Origin: Pirellulales bacterium
GTDB taxonomy: Bacteria > Planctomycetota > Planctomycetia > Pirellulales > Thermoguttaceae
Reading direction: 5' to 3'
DNA: 37,678 bases
Assembly (NCBI GenBank): GCA_020846145.1
Contig: JADLEL010000050.1
Span: forward strand, 1-37,678
Positions 9,056 through 18,555 of this stretch are shown one piece after another. Numbering within the stretch: the first letter of the stretch is position 1; the number at the start of each line of letters is the position of its first letter. The notes under the pieces were generated by a model. That model saw only the letters and a list, made by a program, of their open reading frames with translations, had not been told where the DNA came from and ran no database searches. The translations under genes were made by a program, and so were the position numbers.

Positions 9056-9943
9056 ATGAAATACTTCAAAACGGCTTTTACGAACCGCTGGAATCTGCTG
9101 GCCTTCGTGGGCGGCGCGGTCTTCGCGCTGCTCACCGGCAAGCCGGATATCTTGTTGCCGCTGGTCGCGGCGGGCGAACTCGCCTATCTGGGATTGCTGG
9201 GCAGCCATCCGCGGTTTCGGGAATACGTCGATGCGCAAGAGGCCAAAGCCTCGCGGGAAGCAACTTCGCAGAGCAGCCAGAAAACCTTGGCCTATATTCT
9301 TCGCATGTTGCCCCGCGATTTGCTCAAACGGTTCGACGATCTCCGCGCGCAATGCCTGGAGTTGCGTCAAATCGCCGTGGAATTGAAATCGCCCGGAAAG
9401 TTCTCCTCCGACATGCCCCTGGACAATCTCCAGGTCGCGGGGTTGGACCGTTTGCTTTGGATTTACCTACGGCTGCTTTATACGCAATTCTCGTTGGCGC
9501 GCTTTCTGCAAAAAACCAACGCCGATCAGATCGACGCGGACATCCAGCAGTTGGAACGGCGCATCAAGCAGTTGCCCGCCGAACCGAGCGCGCCAACATC
9601 TTCTCCCGCCGAATCCCGCTGGCAGCGCGTGCGGAAAACGCTCGAGGACAATCTGCAAACCAGCCGCGATCGGTTGGCCAATTTGACCAAGGCGAAGGAG
9701 AATTACCAGCTCATCCAACTGGAAATCGAGCGCTTGGAGAACAAAATCCGCTCGTTGAGCGAACTCGCCGTGAATCGCCAGGAGCCGAATTTCATCAGCA
9801 GCGAGGTCGATCACGTGGCATCCAGCATGATGGACACCGAGAAGACCATGAACGATTTGCAATTCGCCACGGGGCTGGATGCGCTCGACGAGCAAACGCC
9901 CGAACTTCTGCAAGTCGTTAAGGCGCAAGCGGTTACATCGTAG
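9056..9943 (+). CDS. Membrane-anchored coiled-coil protein, last gene of the PspA cluster
   Basis: I do not recognise a named family. The 295 residues start with two hydrophobic helices (about 13-29 and 31-48: [15 protein letters not shown] and [18 protein letters not shown]), followed by a soluble part that is mostly helix. Segments at about 100-175 and 205-250 have strong coiled-coil character ([33 protein letters not shown]). There are no catalytic motifs. The ATG directly follows an inverted repeat, and no ribosome site is visible, so translation may depend on the upstream genes. A cytoplasmic coiled coil held at the membrane could dock the PspA or AAA+ proteins; that is inference. The TAG stop is part of the next palindromic repeat. 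Confidence 0.8.
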   Translation: MKYFKTAFTNRWNLLAFVGGAVFALLTGKPDILLPLVAAGELAYLGLLGSHPRFREYVDAQEAKASREATSQSSQKTLAYILRMLPRDLLKRFDDLRAQCLELRQIAVELKSPGKFSSDMPLDNLQVAGLDRLLWIYLRLLYTQFSLARFLQKTNADQIDADIQQLERRIKQLPAEPSAPTSSPAESRWQRVRKTLEDNLQTSRDRLANLTKAKENYQLIQLEIERLENKIRSLSELAVNRQEPNFISSEVDHVASSMMDTEKTMNDLQFATGLDALDEQTPELLQVVKAQAVTS

Positions 9944-10022
9944 ATGCGGCATCTTGCCGCATAATATTCAAAGCGGAGCCAGCCGCGTTTTTTTCGGCAA
10001 ATGCGGCAAGATGCCGCTTCTA
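9941..10022. repeat. Palindromic repeat overlapping the stop codon of the preceding gene
   Basis: TAGATGCGGCATCTTGCCGC (from 9941) pairs with ATGCGGCAAGATGCCGCTTC (10001-10020), around a 38-base centre. Each arm also contains a smaller palindrome (GCGGCAtcTTGCCGC). The first three bases are the stop codon of the coiled-coil gene. It could serve as a transcription end for the cluster. Confidence 0.85.
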
Positions 10023-10574
10023 CCGTCCCATTCTTCTGGGGGGTTTTGGTTCCAAAACTCGCTTGCGATCCCCGTTTGGCCGGCTTGCGTGGGGATTTTT
10101 GTCATTCTTGTGATGCTTTTTTGCAACTTTTTTTGCTATCTGCTCCTCTAATAGTTATACTAAGAGAATCCTTGCCGTGTGCATAATCCGGTCGTCCGAT
10201 ATCGAATTTGCGGTTCGTTTCGGCCCGGTTCATCGAAAAAATGCGCGTTAATCATCCTCCGCTACCTTGGGCATCGGGTGGGATTCGTTGAAAAAGCCCG
10301 GGACAAACGCACTTCCCAATGCACCGCGGGGTGGGGTTTCTCCTAGGATACTCGTTGAATCGCCGCCACAGCTACGATGAAAAAAACTAACTCGGCGGCA
10401 TCGTCGGGCATAAAAGTTGCGTAAACCTCAAAAGATCGTGCTATTAGGCAACGAACGGAGGTAGCCTCGTTGCTTGAGCGGCGCTATTCCCGTTATTGCG
10501 GCAGTCGCAAAACGATTTTGAATACTCGATCCCACGTTTAATCTCCCACAAGTTTGGCACAAGGGTAATTCAGC
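10023..10574. other. Leader region in front of the giant exported protein gene
   Basis: About 550 bases with no credible gene. A promoter-like pair lies at 10133-10161. Between it and the ATG at 10575 I see no recognisable riboswitch or small ORF with a good ribosome site. An AAGGGT ribosome site lies just before 10575. Confidence 0.45.
10133..10161 (+). promoter_or_regulatory. Possible sigma-70-type promoter
   Basis: TTGCTA (10133-10138), a 17-base spacer, and TATACT (10156-10161) match the bacterial housekeeping consensus well. It would give a leader of about 400 bases before the giant gene, or a separate small RNA. Confidence 0.35.
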
Positions 10575-13500
10575 ATGATTCGCAAACGCTCTTCAAAATC
10601 TTCCCGCGGCTTCGCTTTCCGCCGTAATAATCTATCGAAAATCCTGAATCGCCGCGCCGCTTTCGAGCCGCTCGAATCGCGGCAGTTGCTGGCCGTTACT
10701 TTTCCCGTCCTTGGGAATCAACTCGTGGAAGCCGGCGCGCCGTTGAACTTGGGCTTAAGCGCCACCGGCACGGCGCCGGGCAATGCGATCAGCTACAGCG
10801 TCTCCATCACTCCCGCGTCGGGCACTCCCAACTTGTCCTACTCGATCCCCACGGGAAATACGTTTTTGAAGCTGCAGGTTGACGATGCGGTGGACAACAT
10901 TCACGGCGAAATGGTTTTCGAGTTGTATGGCGACCTGACGCCGATCACCGTCCAGAATATCACCAGCCTGGTGAATATGGACTATTACGACGGGCTGGTT
11001 TTCCATCGAATCTTGGAGCAATTCATGATTCAAGGCGGCGGATTCCTGCCGGACGGTTCTTTCCGCAATCCGTCGGCCCCGCCGTATAACATCGCGCAGT
11101 TCCAGAACGAGATCGATCCCGAATTAAGATTCACCGGTTCGGGCGTGTTGGCGATGGCCAACGCGGGGCCGGACACGAATACCTCGCAATTTTTCGTCAC
11201 CTCCGGGCCGACACGGTTTTTGGACGACAACTATACGATTTTCGGCATGTTGGTGCGCGGGGAGGAAATCCGCCAGGCATTGGCGAAGGTGCCCGTCGTC
11301 AACAATGGATCGGGCGAAATCAGCAAACCCGTCAACTCGGCGATCATCACCAGCGCATCGATCATCACCGACAATACCGACGCCGTTTTGCGGCTCGCGG
11401 CGACGAGCAACTCCACGGGCACGGCCACGGTTACGGTTACCGCCACGGATACCGTCACCCAGGAGACGGCGGCCAGGACCTTCACGGTTTATGTCCAGCC
11501 GGATATCGACACTAACAACGTCGCGCCGGTCCTCGCCGCCAATGCGCCGAATATCGGCGGCACGACGGCGATTGCACCGCTTACGTTCAACGTCGGCGCG
11601 CTGAGTACGGGCACGGGAGCCACCGTCATTACGGATGCCAATGCCGGCACGCCGATCGGCGGAATCGCCGTTACCGGCTTGACGGGTCTCGGAACGTGGA
11701 AATACGCGCTCGACGGCACGAGCTTCGTAACCATCGACAAGACGAAGCTCGGCGTAGCTTCGGCATTGTTGTTGTCGAAGGACGCCAAACTGCAATACAC
11801 GCCGGACGGTTCGCACAACGAGACGCCAAGCATTACTTATCTCGCGTGGGACATGACGTTCGGCAACGATGGTCAACTCACGCGGGCGCAAAACAGCGGC
11901 GGCGTATCCGCCTTCAGCACAGTTTCCGATACGGCGACGCTTGCGGTCAACACCGCGCCGGTGCTCACGCGGGCCAATCCGCCCGTCGATTCCGTTATCG
12001 GCCCGTTTTTGGGCGCGACGACGAAAGGTACTCCCGTAACCATCAACGTCAGTTCGTTCATCAACAACCAAGCGGGAACGACCACCATCGCCGATGCCGA
12101 TGCCGGGGCCGCCATTGGAGGCATTGCGATGCTATCCGCGTCGGGAACCGGCACGTGGGCGTATTCACTCTCGGCCAACGGCGCTTTCGTGGATTTCACC
12201 GCGAGCGAAGATTCGGCGCTGCTCCTGCCCAATGAAGCGCGGCTGCGCTTTACCCCGACCGGTGAGACGAGCGGCGTGGCGAACATTTCCTACCGCGCCT
12301 GGGACAAGACCACCGGAACCAGCGGCGGGCGGGCGAATTTGGCGAAAGATCCGCAAACCCAAACTTATCTCAACGTCGGCGGCTCGACCGCCTTCAGCGA
12401 AGGCGCGGACGCGGCGCAACTCCGCATCAACAACGCGCCGGTGCTCGCCGCCGCCAATCCGTCGATGGGGACGACCGACGAGGAAACCGCGATAACCATC
12501 ATTCTCAATAATACGTTCATCAATAACGGCGCCGGGACGACGCAGATCACCGATCCCAACACTAACGCCCTGCTGGGGAGCATTGCGATCGTCGGTATTA
12601 CCGGCAAGGGAACATGGGAATACTCGCTCACGCCCGTCAGCGCATTCCAACCGCTGAAGCCGGTAAGTTCCTCCTCGGCGCTGCTTCTGGTGAAAGACGG
12701 CTCGAGGTTGCGCTACACGCCCGATCACGAGAATGCCGAGGTTGCGACGATTACCTACGTGGCGTGGGACAGGGAATCGAACAATAAGAACGGCGATAGG
12801 TTCAACCTCTCCCAAGCCGGCGCGACCGGCGAGGCGACGGCCTTCAGCACGGCTTCGGACACCGCCACGCTCACCGTTACTGCCGTAAACGACGCGCCGG
12901 TGCTCACGCAAGCCAATCCGGTGATGGGCTTCACGGTCAGCAATGCGCCCGTGGAGGTCAGCCTTACGGCGTTCATCGGCGATGCCGCGGGAAAGACCAA
13001 GATTTCCGACATCGATACCGGCGCCGTCAAGGGCGGGATCGCCGTAACGGGCATCCAGGGTTCGGGAACCTGGAAATACTCGCTCGACGGCACCACCTTC
13101 AACGCCATCGATCCGACCACCGACGACACCAAGGCGCTGCTCTTACCCAAAGATGCCAAACTGCGCTACGAGCCGACCGACAATACCGTTCAGGGCACGA
13201 TCCATTACCGGGCATGGGACACTTCCTCCGGCGCTGCCGGAGGGACCGCCGATATCTCGCTGCCCGGCGCGCTGGGCGGTTTGACGGCCTTCAGCCTGCT
13301 GGAGGACATGGCTTCGGTGCTCGTCAATAACGCGCCGGTGCTCGTTCCGGCCAGTCCCGCGCTGCCGACTACCGACGAGAATACGCCCAAGGATTTTGCC
13401 TTAACTTCGTTCATTAACTTCGGCACGGGCACGACGACGATCACCGACGCCGATACCGATCCGATCCCCGTGGTCGGCGGAATCGCGCTGACCGGCGTCG

Positions 13501-16500
13501 TCGGCAATGGAATTTGGGCCTATTCGATCGACGGCACGACATTCCTGCCGGTCGGCACGGTCGGCGAGGCATCGGCATTGCTGTTGCCGAAGACCGCGAA
13601 GTTGCGATACACGCCCGACAATAAGAACGGAGAAACCGCGTCGATAACTTATCGTGCTTGGGATACCAATACCGGCGCCAATGGCGATAAAGTCAATCTC
13701 TCCACGGCGGGCGCAACCGGCGGCTCGACGGCTTTTAGCACGGCAACCGACACGGCGACGCTCAGCGTTGCCGGCCTCAACGACGCGCCGGCAATTCAAG
13801 CGGCCGCCCCCTCGTTGGGAGCGACCAAATCGAACAATCCATTCACCATCGGCCTCACGGGATCATTCATCAATAATCAGGCGGGCACAACCACTATTTC
13901 CGACGTGGACAACGGTGCCGTGCTGGGCGGAATCGCCCTGGTCGGCGTTACCGGCGGCGGAACGTGGTCCTATTCGCTCGACGGCACGACCTTCCAGGCC
14001 GTCGGCACGGTCGGCGAGGCTACCGCGCTACTCTTGCCGAAAACCGCCCAGTTGCGCTACACGCCCGTCAGTTCATCCGCCAACGAAACGGCGACGATTG
14101 TCTATCGCGCGTGGGACACGACAACCGGCACGGATGGCGGCCGGGCCGATTTGACGCCGGCGAATTCGACGGGCGGCGCCACGGCTTATAGCGCCGGCAC
14201 CGACACGGCGTCGCTCAGAGTGAACGACGCGCCGGTACTCACCGCGCATCAACCTTCCCTGGGAACCGTCGGCGATGCATCGCCCACGACGGCCGATCTC
14301 GCAACGTTCATCAACGGCGCGGGGACGACGACGACCATTACCGATCCGAACACGAATGCGGTCGTGGGCGGAATCGCGCTGGTCGAGGTTACCGGCGGCG
14401 GAACGTGGTCTTATTCGCTCGACGGCACGACCTTCCAGGCCGTCGGCGCGGTAAGCCAGGCCTCGGCGCTTCTGCTGCCAAAGACCGCCAAATTGCGTTA
14501 CACGCCCAACGGCACCGGGCAATCCACGATCAAATACCACGCCTGGGATACGACCTCCGGCGTCGCCGCGGGCCATGCCGATTTATCGCAAGCCGGCTCT
14601 TTGGGAGGCGCTACGGCCTTCAGCGCCGATTTCGACACCGCCGCGCTCGAAATCAAATCGGCGCCGTCCGATATTACGCTCGCGCTGGTCAACTCCAGCA
14701 TCCCCGACAACAGCCCGGTCGGCTCGAAGGTGGGAACCTTCAGCACCGTATCCTCCCAGAGCGGAACCTATACCTACACCCTCGTTCCCATTGCGGGAAG
14801 CACGGACCACGAATCGTTCTCGATCGGCGGCGACGAACTGAAAACCGCGAAAACCTTTAACGCGCTCATCAAAAATTCTTACACGATTCGCGTGCGGACG
14901 ATGAACGCGGACAATTTGTCGTTCGAGAAGACTTTCACCATCGCGGTAACCGATGCCACTGCTCCCACGGTAACCATCAATCAGCAAGTCGGGCAGGCCG
15001 ATCCCACTCATGCCGGCTCGATCTACTTCCTCGTGGTGTTCAGCGAGCCGGTAAGCGATTTCACCACCGCGGATGTTACCCTGAGCGGCACCGCGACCGG
15101 TGCGGCCGTGAAAAAGGTCCTCGGCAGCGGCGCGACTTACGAAGTGCAAGTGAGCGGGATGACCGGCAGCGGCACGGTGATCGCAACCATCGCGGCGGAC
15201 AAAGCGCATGATGCGGCTGGAAACGGCAATCTCGCCTCGACGAGCACCGATAACTCCGTGCAGTTTACCAAGAATTGGGCGATCTACTCCGGCACCATCA
15301 AGGACGACGTTTTCGTGTTCAGCCCGGGACAGAACGCGGGCGCCTGGCAGGTGAAGGTCAATTCGACGACTTGGGCCATTCCCGCCGGCTATGAAGGCAT
15401 CACCTTGGACGGCCTCGGCGGCAACGACACCGTCAAGATCGTGGGGAACGCGAGCAACGAAAGTTACGAACTCTGGCCGGACCATGCCACCTTCAAAACC
15501 GGCAGTTTCCTCGTCGAGACCGCCAACATGGAATTCCACGCCTTCGACGGCGCGGGAGGCGGCAATTCGGCCATCGTCCACACGGGCGTGAAGCCCAGCG
15601 CCTTCTCGCTGACCAATATCCAATCGCGGTCGTTGCCTTCCCCGTCCGAATTCAACGGCAACGCGACGTCGGATATTTTGTGGCACAATCCCTCCACGGG
15701 CGGCGTCGGCGCGTGGCTCGTTCAAAGCGGAGCGTTCGCCGGTTGGGCGTACCTCGGCATGGCGGATTACGCGGATTGGAAATCGGTCGGCATCGGCGAC
15801 TTCAACGCCGACGGAAGCTCCGACGTTTTATGGCACAATCAATCCACCGGCGCGGTCGGCGCCTGGCTCGTCAAGGGCGGCGTCTTCCAAAGCTGGGCTT
15901 ACCTCGGCACGGCGAATGGCGGCGTATGGAAGGTTCTCGGCACCGGCGATTTCAACGGCGACGGGACCGCGGACATCTTATGGCAAAATCAGTCCAACGG
16001 CGGCGTCGGCGCGTGGCTCGTCAAGAACGGCGCCTACACCAGTTGGGCATTCCTCAACACGGCGGCCACCGCCATGAAGCACGCCGGCATCGGCGATTTC
16101 AACGCCGATGGCACTTCGGACGTGTTATGGCAGAACACGGAATCTTCCGGTGAGAATGCCGGAAAGATTGAAGCCTGGCTGTTGCGGGGCGGCGCGTTCG
16201 GCGGAACGTCGTCGATTGGCACGGCGGCCTCCGCCAATTGGAAACCGGCCGGCATCGGCGATTTCAACGCCGACGGCACGGCGGACGCGTTATGGCATAA
16301 TCAAACAACCGGCGCGGTGGAGGCATGGTTCTTGCGCAACGGCCTCTTTAATAGCAAATCGACGCTCGGCACGGCGGCTGCCGCCGATTGGAAACCGATC
16401 GGCACGGGCGACTACAACGGCGACGGCAACGCGGATATCTTGTGGCAAAATCAAACCACTGGCGCCGGCAAAGGCGGCGTTGGCGCTTGGCTCGTAAAGA

Positions 16501-17024
16501 ACGGCACATTCAGTTGGTCTTACATCCACTCGGCCGATCCCGCGGTTTGGAAACCGGCCGGACGTTCCGAAAGCGGTTCTTTCCTGAAGGCCGAGAGCGT
16601 TGCTGCCGCGACCGGTGCAACGCCGCTTTCGCAAAGCGATCTTCAACCGATCGTCCGCGAGGCCGTTGCCCGCTGGTCGAACGCCGGACTCGACGCCGAC
16701 GCGATCGCACGGCTCTCCCAGGTTCAGTTTATCATTACCGATTTGCCGGATTCCGAACTGGGCAAGGCGGAAGCGGACCGAATCTATCTCGATCTCGACG
16801 CCGCCGGGAACGGTTGGTTCGTGGACCTTACCCCGGACTTGGACGAAGAGTACCTGCTTACGGCGGCCAAGCAGCTAAAAGCCGTCGATCCGCGTGCGAT
16901 CGATCATATCGACTTGCTCTCCGTCGTCGAGCACGAATTGGGACATCTCGCCGGGTTCGACGACCTCGACGCCTTAGCCGGCGACGTGATGAGCGGGGTG
17001 CTCGGCGTCGGTATCCGCCGATAA
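10575..17024 (+). CDS. Giant exported protein: cyclophilin, cadherin-like repeats, FG-GAP-like repeats and HExxH metalloprotease-like C-terminus
   Basis: The 2149 residues start with a basic region and the motif FEPLESRQLLA at about 31-41, typical of exported planctomycete proteins. Residues about 90-245 are a cyclophilin prolyl isomerase domain with its key residues (FHRILEQFMIQGG, VLAMANAG, SQFFVTSG, TIFGML). Seven repeats of about 110-150 residues follow (about 314-1362); each begins near APVL and contains GGIAVTG, GTWKYSLDG, ALLLPK, LRYTPD and YRAWD. After that come a cadherin-like unit (PSDITLALVNSSIPDNSPVG), a bacterial Ig-like unit (VVFSEPVSDFTTADVTLSG), and an LDGLGGNDTVKI stretch. 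About six FG-GAP-like units (IGDFNADGSSDVLW) span 1690-1995. The last 140 residues contain HELGHLAGFDD (H2120), a zinc-metalloprotease-like site. A cell-surface or secreted role is likely. The leader has an AAGGGT ribosome site. Confidence 0.9.
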   Translation: MIRKRSSKSSRGFAFRRNNLSKILNRRAAFEPLESRQLLAVTFPVLGNQLVEAGAPLNLGLSATGTAPGNAISYSVSITPASGTPNLSYSIPTGNTFLKLQVDDAVDNIHGEMVFELYGDLTPITVQNITSLVNMDYYDGLVFHRILEQFMIQGGGFLPDGSFRNPSAPPYNIAQFQNEIDPELRFTGSGVLAMANAGPDTNTSQFFVTSGPTRFLDDNYTIFGMLVRGEEIRQALAKVPVVNNGSGEISKPVNSAIITSASIITDNTDAVLRLAATSNSTGTATVTVTATDTVTQETAARTFTVYVQPDIDTNNVAPVLAANAPNIGGTTAIAPLTFNVGALSTGTGATVITDANAGTPIGGIAVTGLTGLGTWKYALDGTSFVTIDKTKLGVASALLLSKDAKLQYTPDGSHNETPSITYLAWDMTFGNDGQLTRAQNSGGVSAFSTVSDTATLAVNTAPVLTRANPPVDSVIGPFLGATTKGTPVTINVSSFINNQAGTTTIADADAGAAIGGIAMLSASGTGTWAYSLSANGAFVDFTASEDSALLLPNEARLRFTPTGETSGVANISYRAWDKTTGTSGGRANLAKDPQTQTYLNVGGSTAFSEGADAAQLRINNAPVLAAANPSMGTTDEETAITIILNNTFINNGAGTTQITDPNTNALLGSIAIVGITGKGTWEYSLTPVSAFQPLKPVSSSSALLLVKDGSRLRYTPDHENAEVATITYVAWDRESNNKNGDRFNLSQAGATGEATAFSTASDTATLTVTAVNDAPVLTQANPVMGFTVSNAPVEVSLTAFIGDAAGKTKISDIDTGAVKGGIAVTGIQGSGTWKYSLDGTTFNAIDPTTDDTKALLLPKDAKLRYEPTDNTVQGTIHYRAWDTSSGAAGGTADISLPGALGGLTAFSLLEDMASVLVNNAPVLVPASPALPTTDENTPKDFALTSFINFGTGTTTITDADTDPIPVVGGIALTGVVGNGIWAYSIDGTTFLPVGTVGEASALLLPKTAKLRYTPDNKNGETASITYRAWDTNTGANGDKVNLSTAGATGGSTAFSTATDTATLSVAGLNDAPAIQAAAPSLGATKSNNPFTIGLTGSFINNQAGTTTISDVDNGAVLGGIALVGVTGGGTWSYSLDGTTFQAVGTVGEATALLLPKTAQLRYTPVSSSANETATIVYRAWDTTTGTDGGRADLTPANSTGGATAYSAGTDTASLRVNDAPVLTAHQPSLGTVGDASPTTADLATFINGAGTTTTITDPNTNAVVGGIALVEVTGGGTWSYSLDGTTFQAVGAVSQASALLLPKTAKLRYTPNGTGQSTIKYHAWDTTSGVAAGHADLSQAGSLGGATAFSADFDTAALEIKSAPSDITLALVNSSIPDNSPVGSKVGTFSTVSSQSGTYTYTLVPIAGSTDHESFSIGGDELKTAKTFNALIKNSYTIRVRTMNADNLSFEKTFTIAVTDATAPTVTINQQVGQADPTHAGSIYFLVVFSEPVSDFTTADVTLSGTATGAAVKKVLGSGATYEVQVSGMTGSGTVIATIAADKAHDAAGNGNLASTSTDNSVQFTKNWAIYSGTIKDDVFVFSPGQNAGAWQVKVNSTTWAIPAGYEGITLDGLGGNDTVKIVGNASNESYELWPDHATFKTGSFLVETANMEFHAFDGAGGGNSAIVHTGVKPSAFSLTNIQSRSLPSPSEFNGNATSDILWHNPSTGGVGAWLVQSGAFAGWAYLGMADYADWKSVGIGDFNADGSSDVLWHNQSTGAVGAWLVKGGVFQSWAYLGTANGGVWKVLGTGDFNGDGTADILWQNQSNGGVGAWLVKNGAYTSWAFLNTAATAMKHAGIGDFNADGTSDVLWQNTESSGENAGKIEAWLLRGGAFGGTSSIGTAASANWKPAGIGDFNADGTADALWHNQTTGAVEAWFLRNGLFNSKSTLGTAAAADWKPIGTGDYNGDGNADILWQNQTTGAGKGGVGAWLVKNGTFSWSYIHSADPAVWKPAGRSESGSFLKAESVAAATGATPLSQSDLQPIVREAVARWSNAGLDADAIARLSQVQFIITDLPDSELGKAEADRIYLDLDAAGNGWFVDLTPDLDEEYLLTAAKQLKAVDPRAIDHIDLLSVVEHELGHLAGFDDLDALAGDVMSGVLGVGIRR

Positions 17025-17040
17025 TTGAACGACTCGATCA

Positions 17041-17073
17041 GTAGGGTGGATCGAGCGCGGCGACGATCCACCA
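17041..17073. repeat. Palindromic repeat, family D, copy 1
   Basis: GTAGGGTGGATCGAGCGC followed by GGCGACGATCCACC forms an imperfect hairpin 16 bases after the giant gene's stop. The GTAGGGTGG-GTCGAGCG core recurs inside the cysteine desulfurase gene at 37606-37678. Confidence 0.75.
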
Positions 17074-17108
17074 TGCATTGAATCCCGAAAATTGTGGCTC
17101 GGCGCTAA

Positions 17109-17231
17109 GGCGCTGTCCGACAATAAACTACCGAATTCCTATGTAGTAGGCACACTCCGTGTGCCGTAATTTGTGGACGGCACACGGAGTGTGCCTACTA
17201 CGATTCCGGCAACTTATTGTCGGACAGCGCC
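17109..17231. repeat. Palindrome nested inside another palindrome
   Basis: The outer arms GGCGCTGTCCGACAATAA (17109-17126) and its exact reverse complement (17214-17231) match over 18 bases. Inside them, 25-base arms at 17143-17167 and 17177-17201 (GTAGTAGGCACACTCCGTGT and onward) are also perfect reverse complements, with a 9-base loop. The site lies between convergent genes (stops at 17024 and 17251), where a two-way terminator would be expected. The arrangement suggests that one repeat inserted into another. Confidence 0.93.
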
Positions 17232-17250
17232 TAAGAAAAGGAAACCTGTC

Positions 17251-17643
17251 TTACGTTTCGCCCGTGCCGATGAGCGGTCGAACGCCGTCGATGCGGAAAT
17301 AGACCAGGAATCGAATTTTGCCCACGTCCTCCTCCGCGGTCGTTTTTCGGCGGCAGAGCGAGCGGATTTTATCCCGGTCGGCCTCTTCCTTGATTCTAGT
17401 AAGAGACAGTCGCTTGCCCAAGTAATCCGCCCCCTCCTCGATGAACAAATACGCCGCGCTCGGATTGGCGCACACGTTGTCGTGGCTGTTCCGGTCGCCC
17501 ATGATGAACGCCAGCGTCGTTTCATCCGCTTCGTCCGGAAAATAAGGACGGGCGTAAATCGCCGCGTTGACTTTGCCCTCGGCATCGGCGGTCGCCAAAA
17601 CGCCGATGCCTTCGGCCTTCTCGAAATACTCGCTAAGTTTCAT
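17251..17643 (-). CDS. Pyridoxamine 5'-phosphate oxidase-like (PPOX) flavin-binding protein
   Basis: The gene encodes 130 residues and starts MKLSEYFEKAEG at 17643, after an AGGGGA ribosome site; a longer frame upstream overlaps the lipoprotein gene and is not used. GIGVLATADAEGKVNAAIYA, TLAFIMGDRNSHDNVCANP and AAYLFIE match the split beta-barrel of small PPOX-family proteins (general stress protein 26 type), which bind FMN or F420 or act on haem-like ligands. The size fits a single-domain member. It follows the PEGA lipoprotein gene by 14 bases, so both should be on one transcript. The substrate cannot be told. The gene stops 20 bases short of the nested palindrome. Confidence 0.85.
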   Translation of the reverse strand: MKLSEYFEKAEGIGVLATADAEGKVNAAIYARPYFPDEADETTLAFIMGDRNSHDNVCANPSAAYLFIEEGADYLGKRLSLTRIKEEADRDKIRSLCRRKTTAEEDVGKIRFLVYFRIDGVRPLIGTGET

Positions 17644-17657
17644 GGTAGAATCCCCTG

Positions 17658-18266
17658 TTACGGTTGCACGGGATGGACGGCTTGACCGCCGATGCCGGGA
17701 GGGACGGGCAGCATTTCGGGAGTGGTCGGCGGCGGACCGGAAAACGGCTGATTTGTCGGCGGGATATTGCCGTTGGGAGCGACCGGTTGCGGAACAACCC
17801 CTGCCGGCTGCGCGAGCGGCGCCGCCGCGCCGCCGCGGGTGTTCCGGCGCAGTTCTTCGGCCCGGGCTTGCAACTGGTCGGTCGGCACCACCATTTGCGG
17901 CCGCAGTTGGAAGTCCAAGGTGCGCCGATCGGCGATCGTGCCCGGCACGAGATTTTCGGAAACGAAATCCAACGGCACGATCTCGTACCACGGCGGCCGG
18001 ATGTCTTGCATCACGGTCAACGTTTCGCAGCCGTCCTTGACCAGACGAATTTTTCGCGTGCCGTAATAAGTGAAATTGGCCGAAACGGGCGTAGTGCCGA
18101 TCTCGTAATCATCGACATACACCAGCGCTCCCGACGGATTGCTGCGGATCATCATCCGCCGTTGAACGCAGCCGCTCGTTCCGAGCACCAGCGCGATCGC
18201 CGCCAAAACCGCCAGCATCGTGGGACGGAACAGGCTCGGCGGGATTATTTGTCCGAAATGGATCAT
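17658..18266 (-). CDS. PEGA-domain lipoprotein
   Basis: From the ATG at 18266 the protein has 202 residues (start MIHFGQIIPPSLF). A hydrophobic segment LAVLAAIALVLG ends in a probable lipobox, TSGC, so the mature protein would begin at that cysteine; Thr at -3 is unusual. A start at 18218 (MLAVLAAIALVL) is also possible. Next comes a PEGA domain: MMIRSNPSGALVYVDDYEIG, TPVSANFTYYGTRKIRLVKDG. PEGA domains are surface or envelope modules of unknown binding role. The C-terminal 70 residues are rich in Pro, Ala and Gln and probably disordered. The gene is divergent from the PP2C gene and leads into the PPOX gene 14 bases downstream. Confidence 0.85.
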   Translation of the reverse strand: MIHFGQIIPPSLFRPTMLAVLAAIALVLGTSGCVQRRMMIRSNPSGALVYVDDYEIGTTPVSANFTYYGTRKIRLVKDGCETLTVMQDIRPPWYEIVPLDFVSENLVPGTIADRRTLDFQLRPQMVVPTDQLQARAEELRRNTRGGAAAPLAQPAGVVPQPVAPNGNIPPTNQPFSGPPPTTPEMLPVPPGIGGQAVHPVQP

Positions 18267-18555
18267 ACGGAAATAGTGATTTCCCCGGCTTGACCGATCG
18301 TGCGCAATATCCGTTTGGTACGCGAGAATGTGCGAATAATCACTGAACAGGTTGTACAAATGGAGAATTTCGAGGGGGCTGGAGTATAACGACCGGAAAG
18401 GACCGATGCCAGAGCGAATTTACAGATACCGCAAAGGATCGATGGCCTAAATCACTGGGCTGGTTGCAGACCATTCCAATCATTATAATTTGACATCGAT
18501 TGGGATTGCCGACAAGAACTAATGCCCCCACCCATCCCATTTACCCCATCCTGCG

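Noticed and set aside
15391..16497. Additional small genes inside the giant protein gene
   Set aside because: They overlap the giant frame in other phases, have repetitive Arg/Gly-rich content and no ribosome sites.
17644..17991. N-terminal extension of the PPOX-like gene
   Set aside because: The upstream part reads the lipoprotein gene in another phase; the internal ATG at 17643 has a ribosome site and matches the family start.
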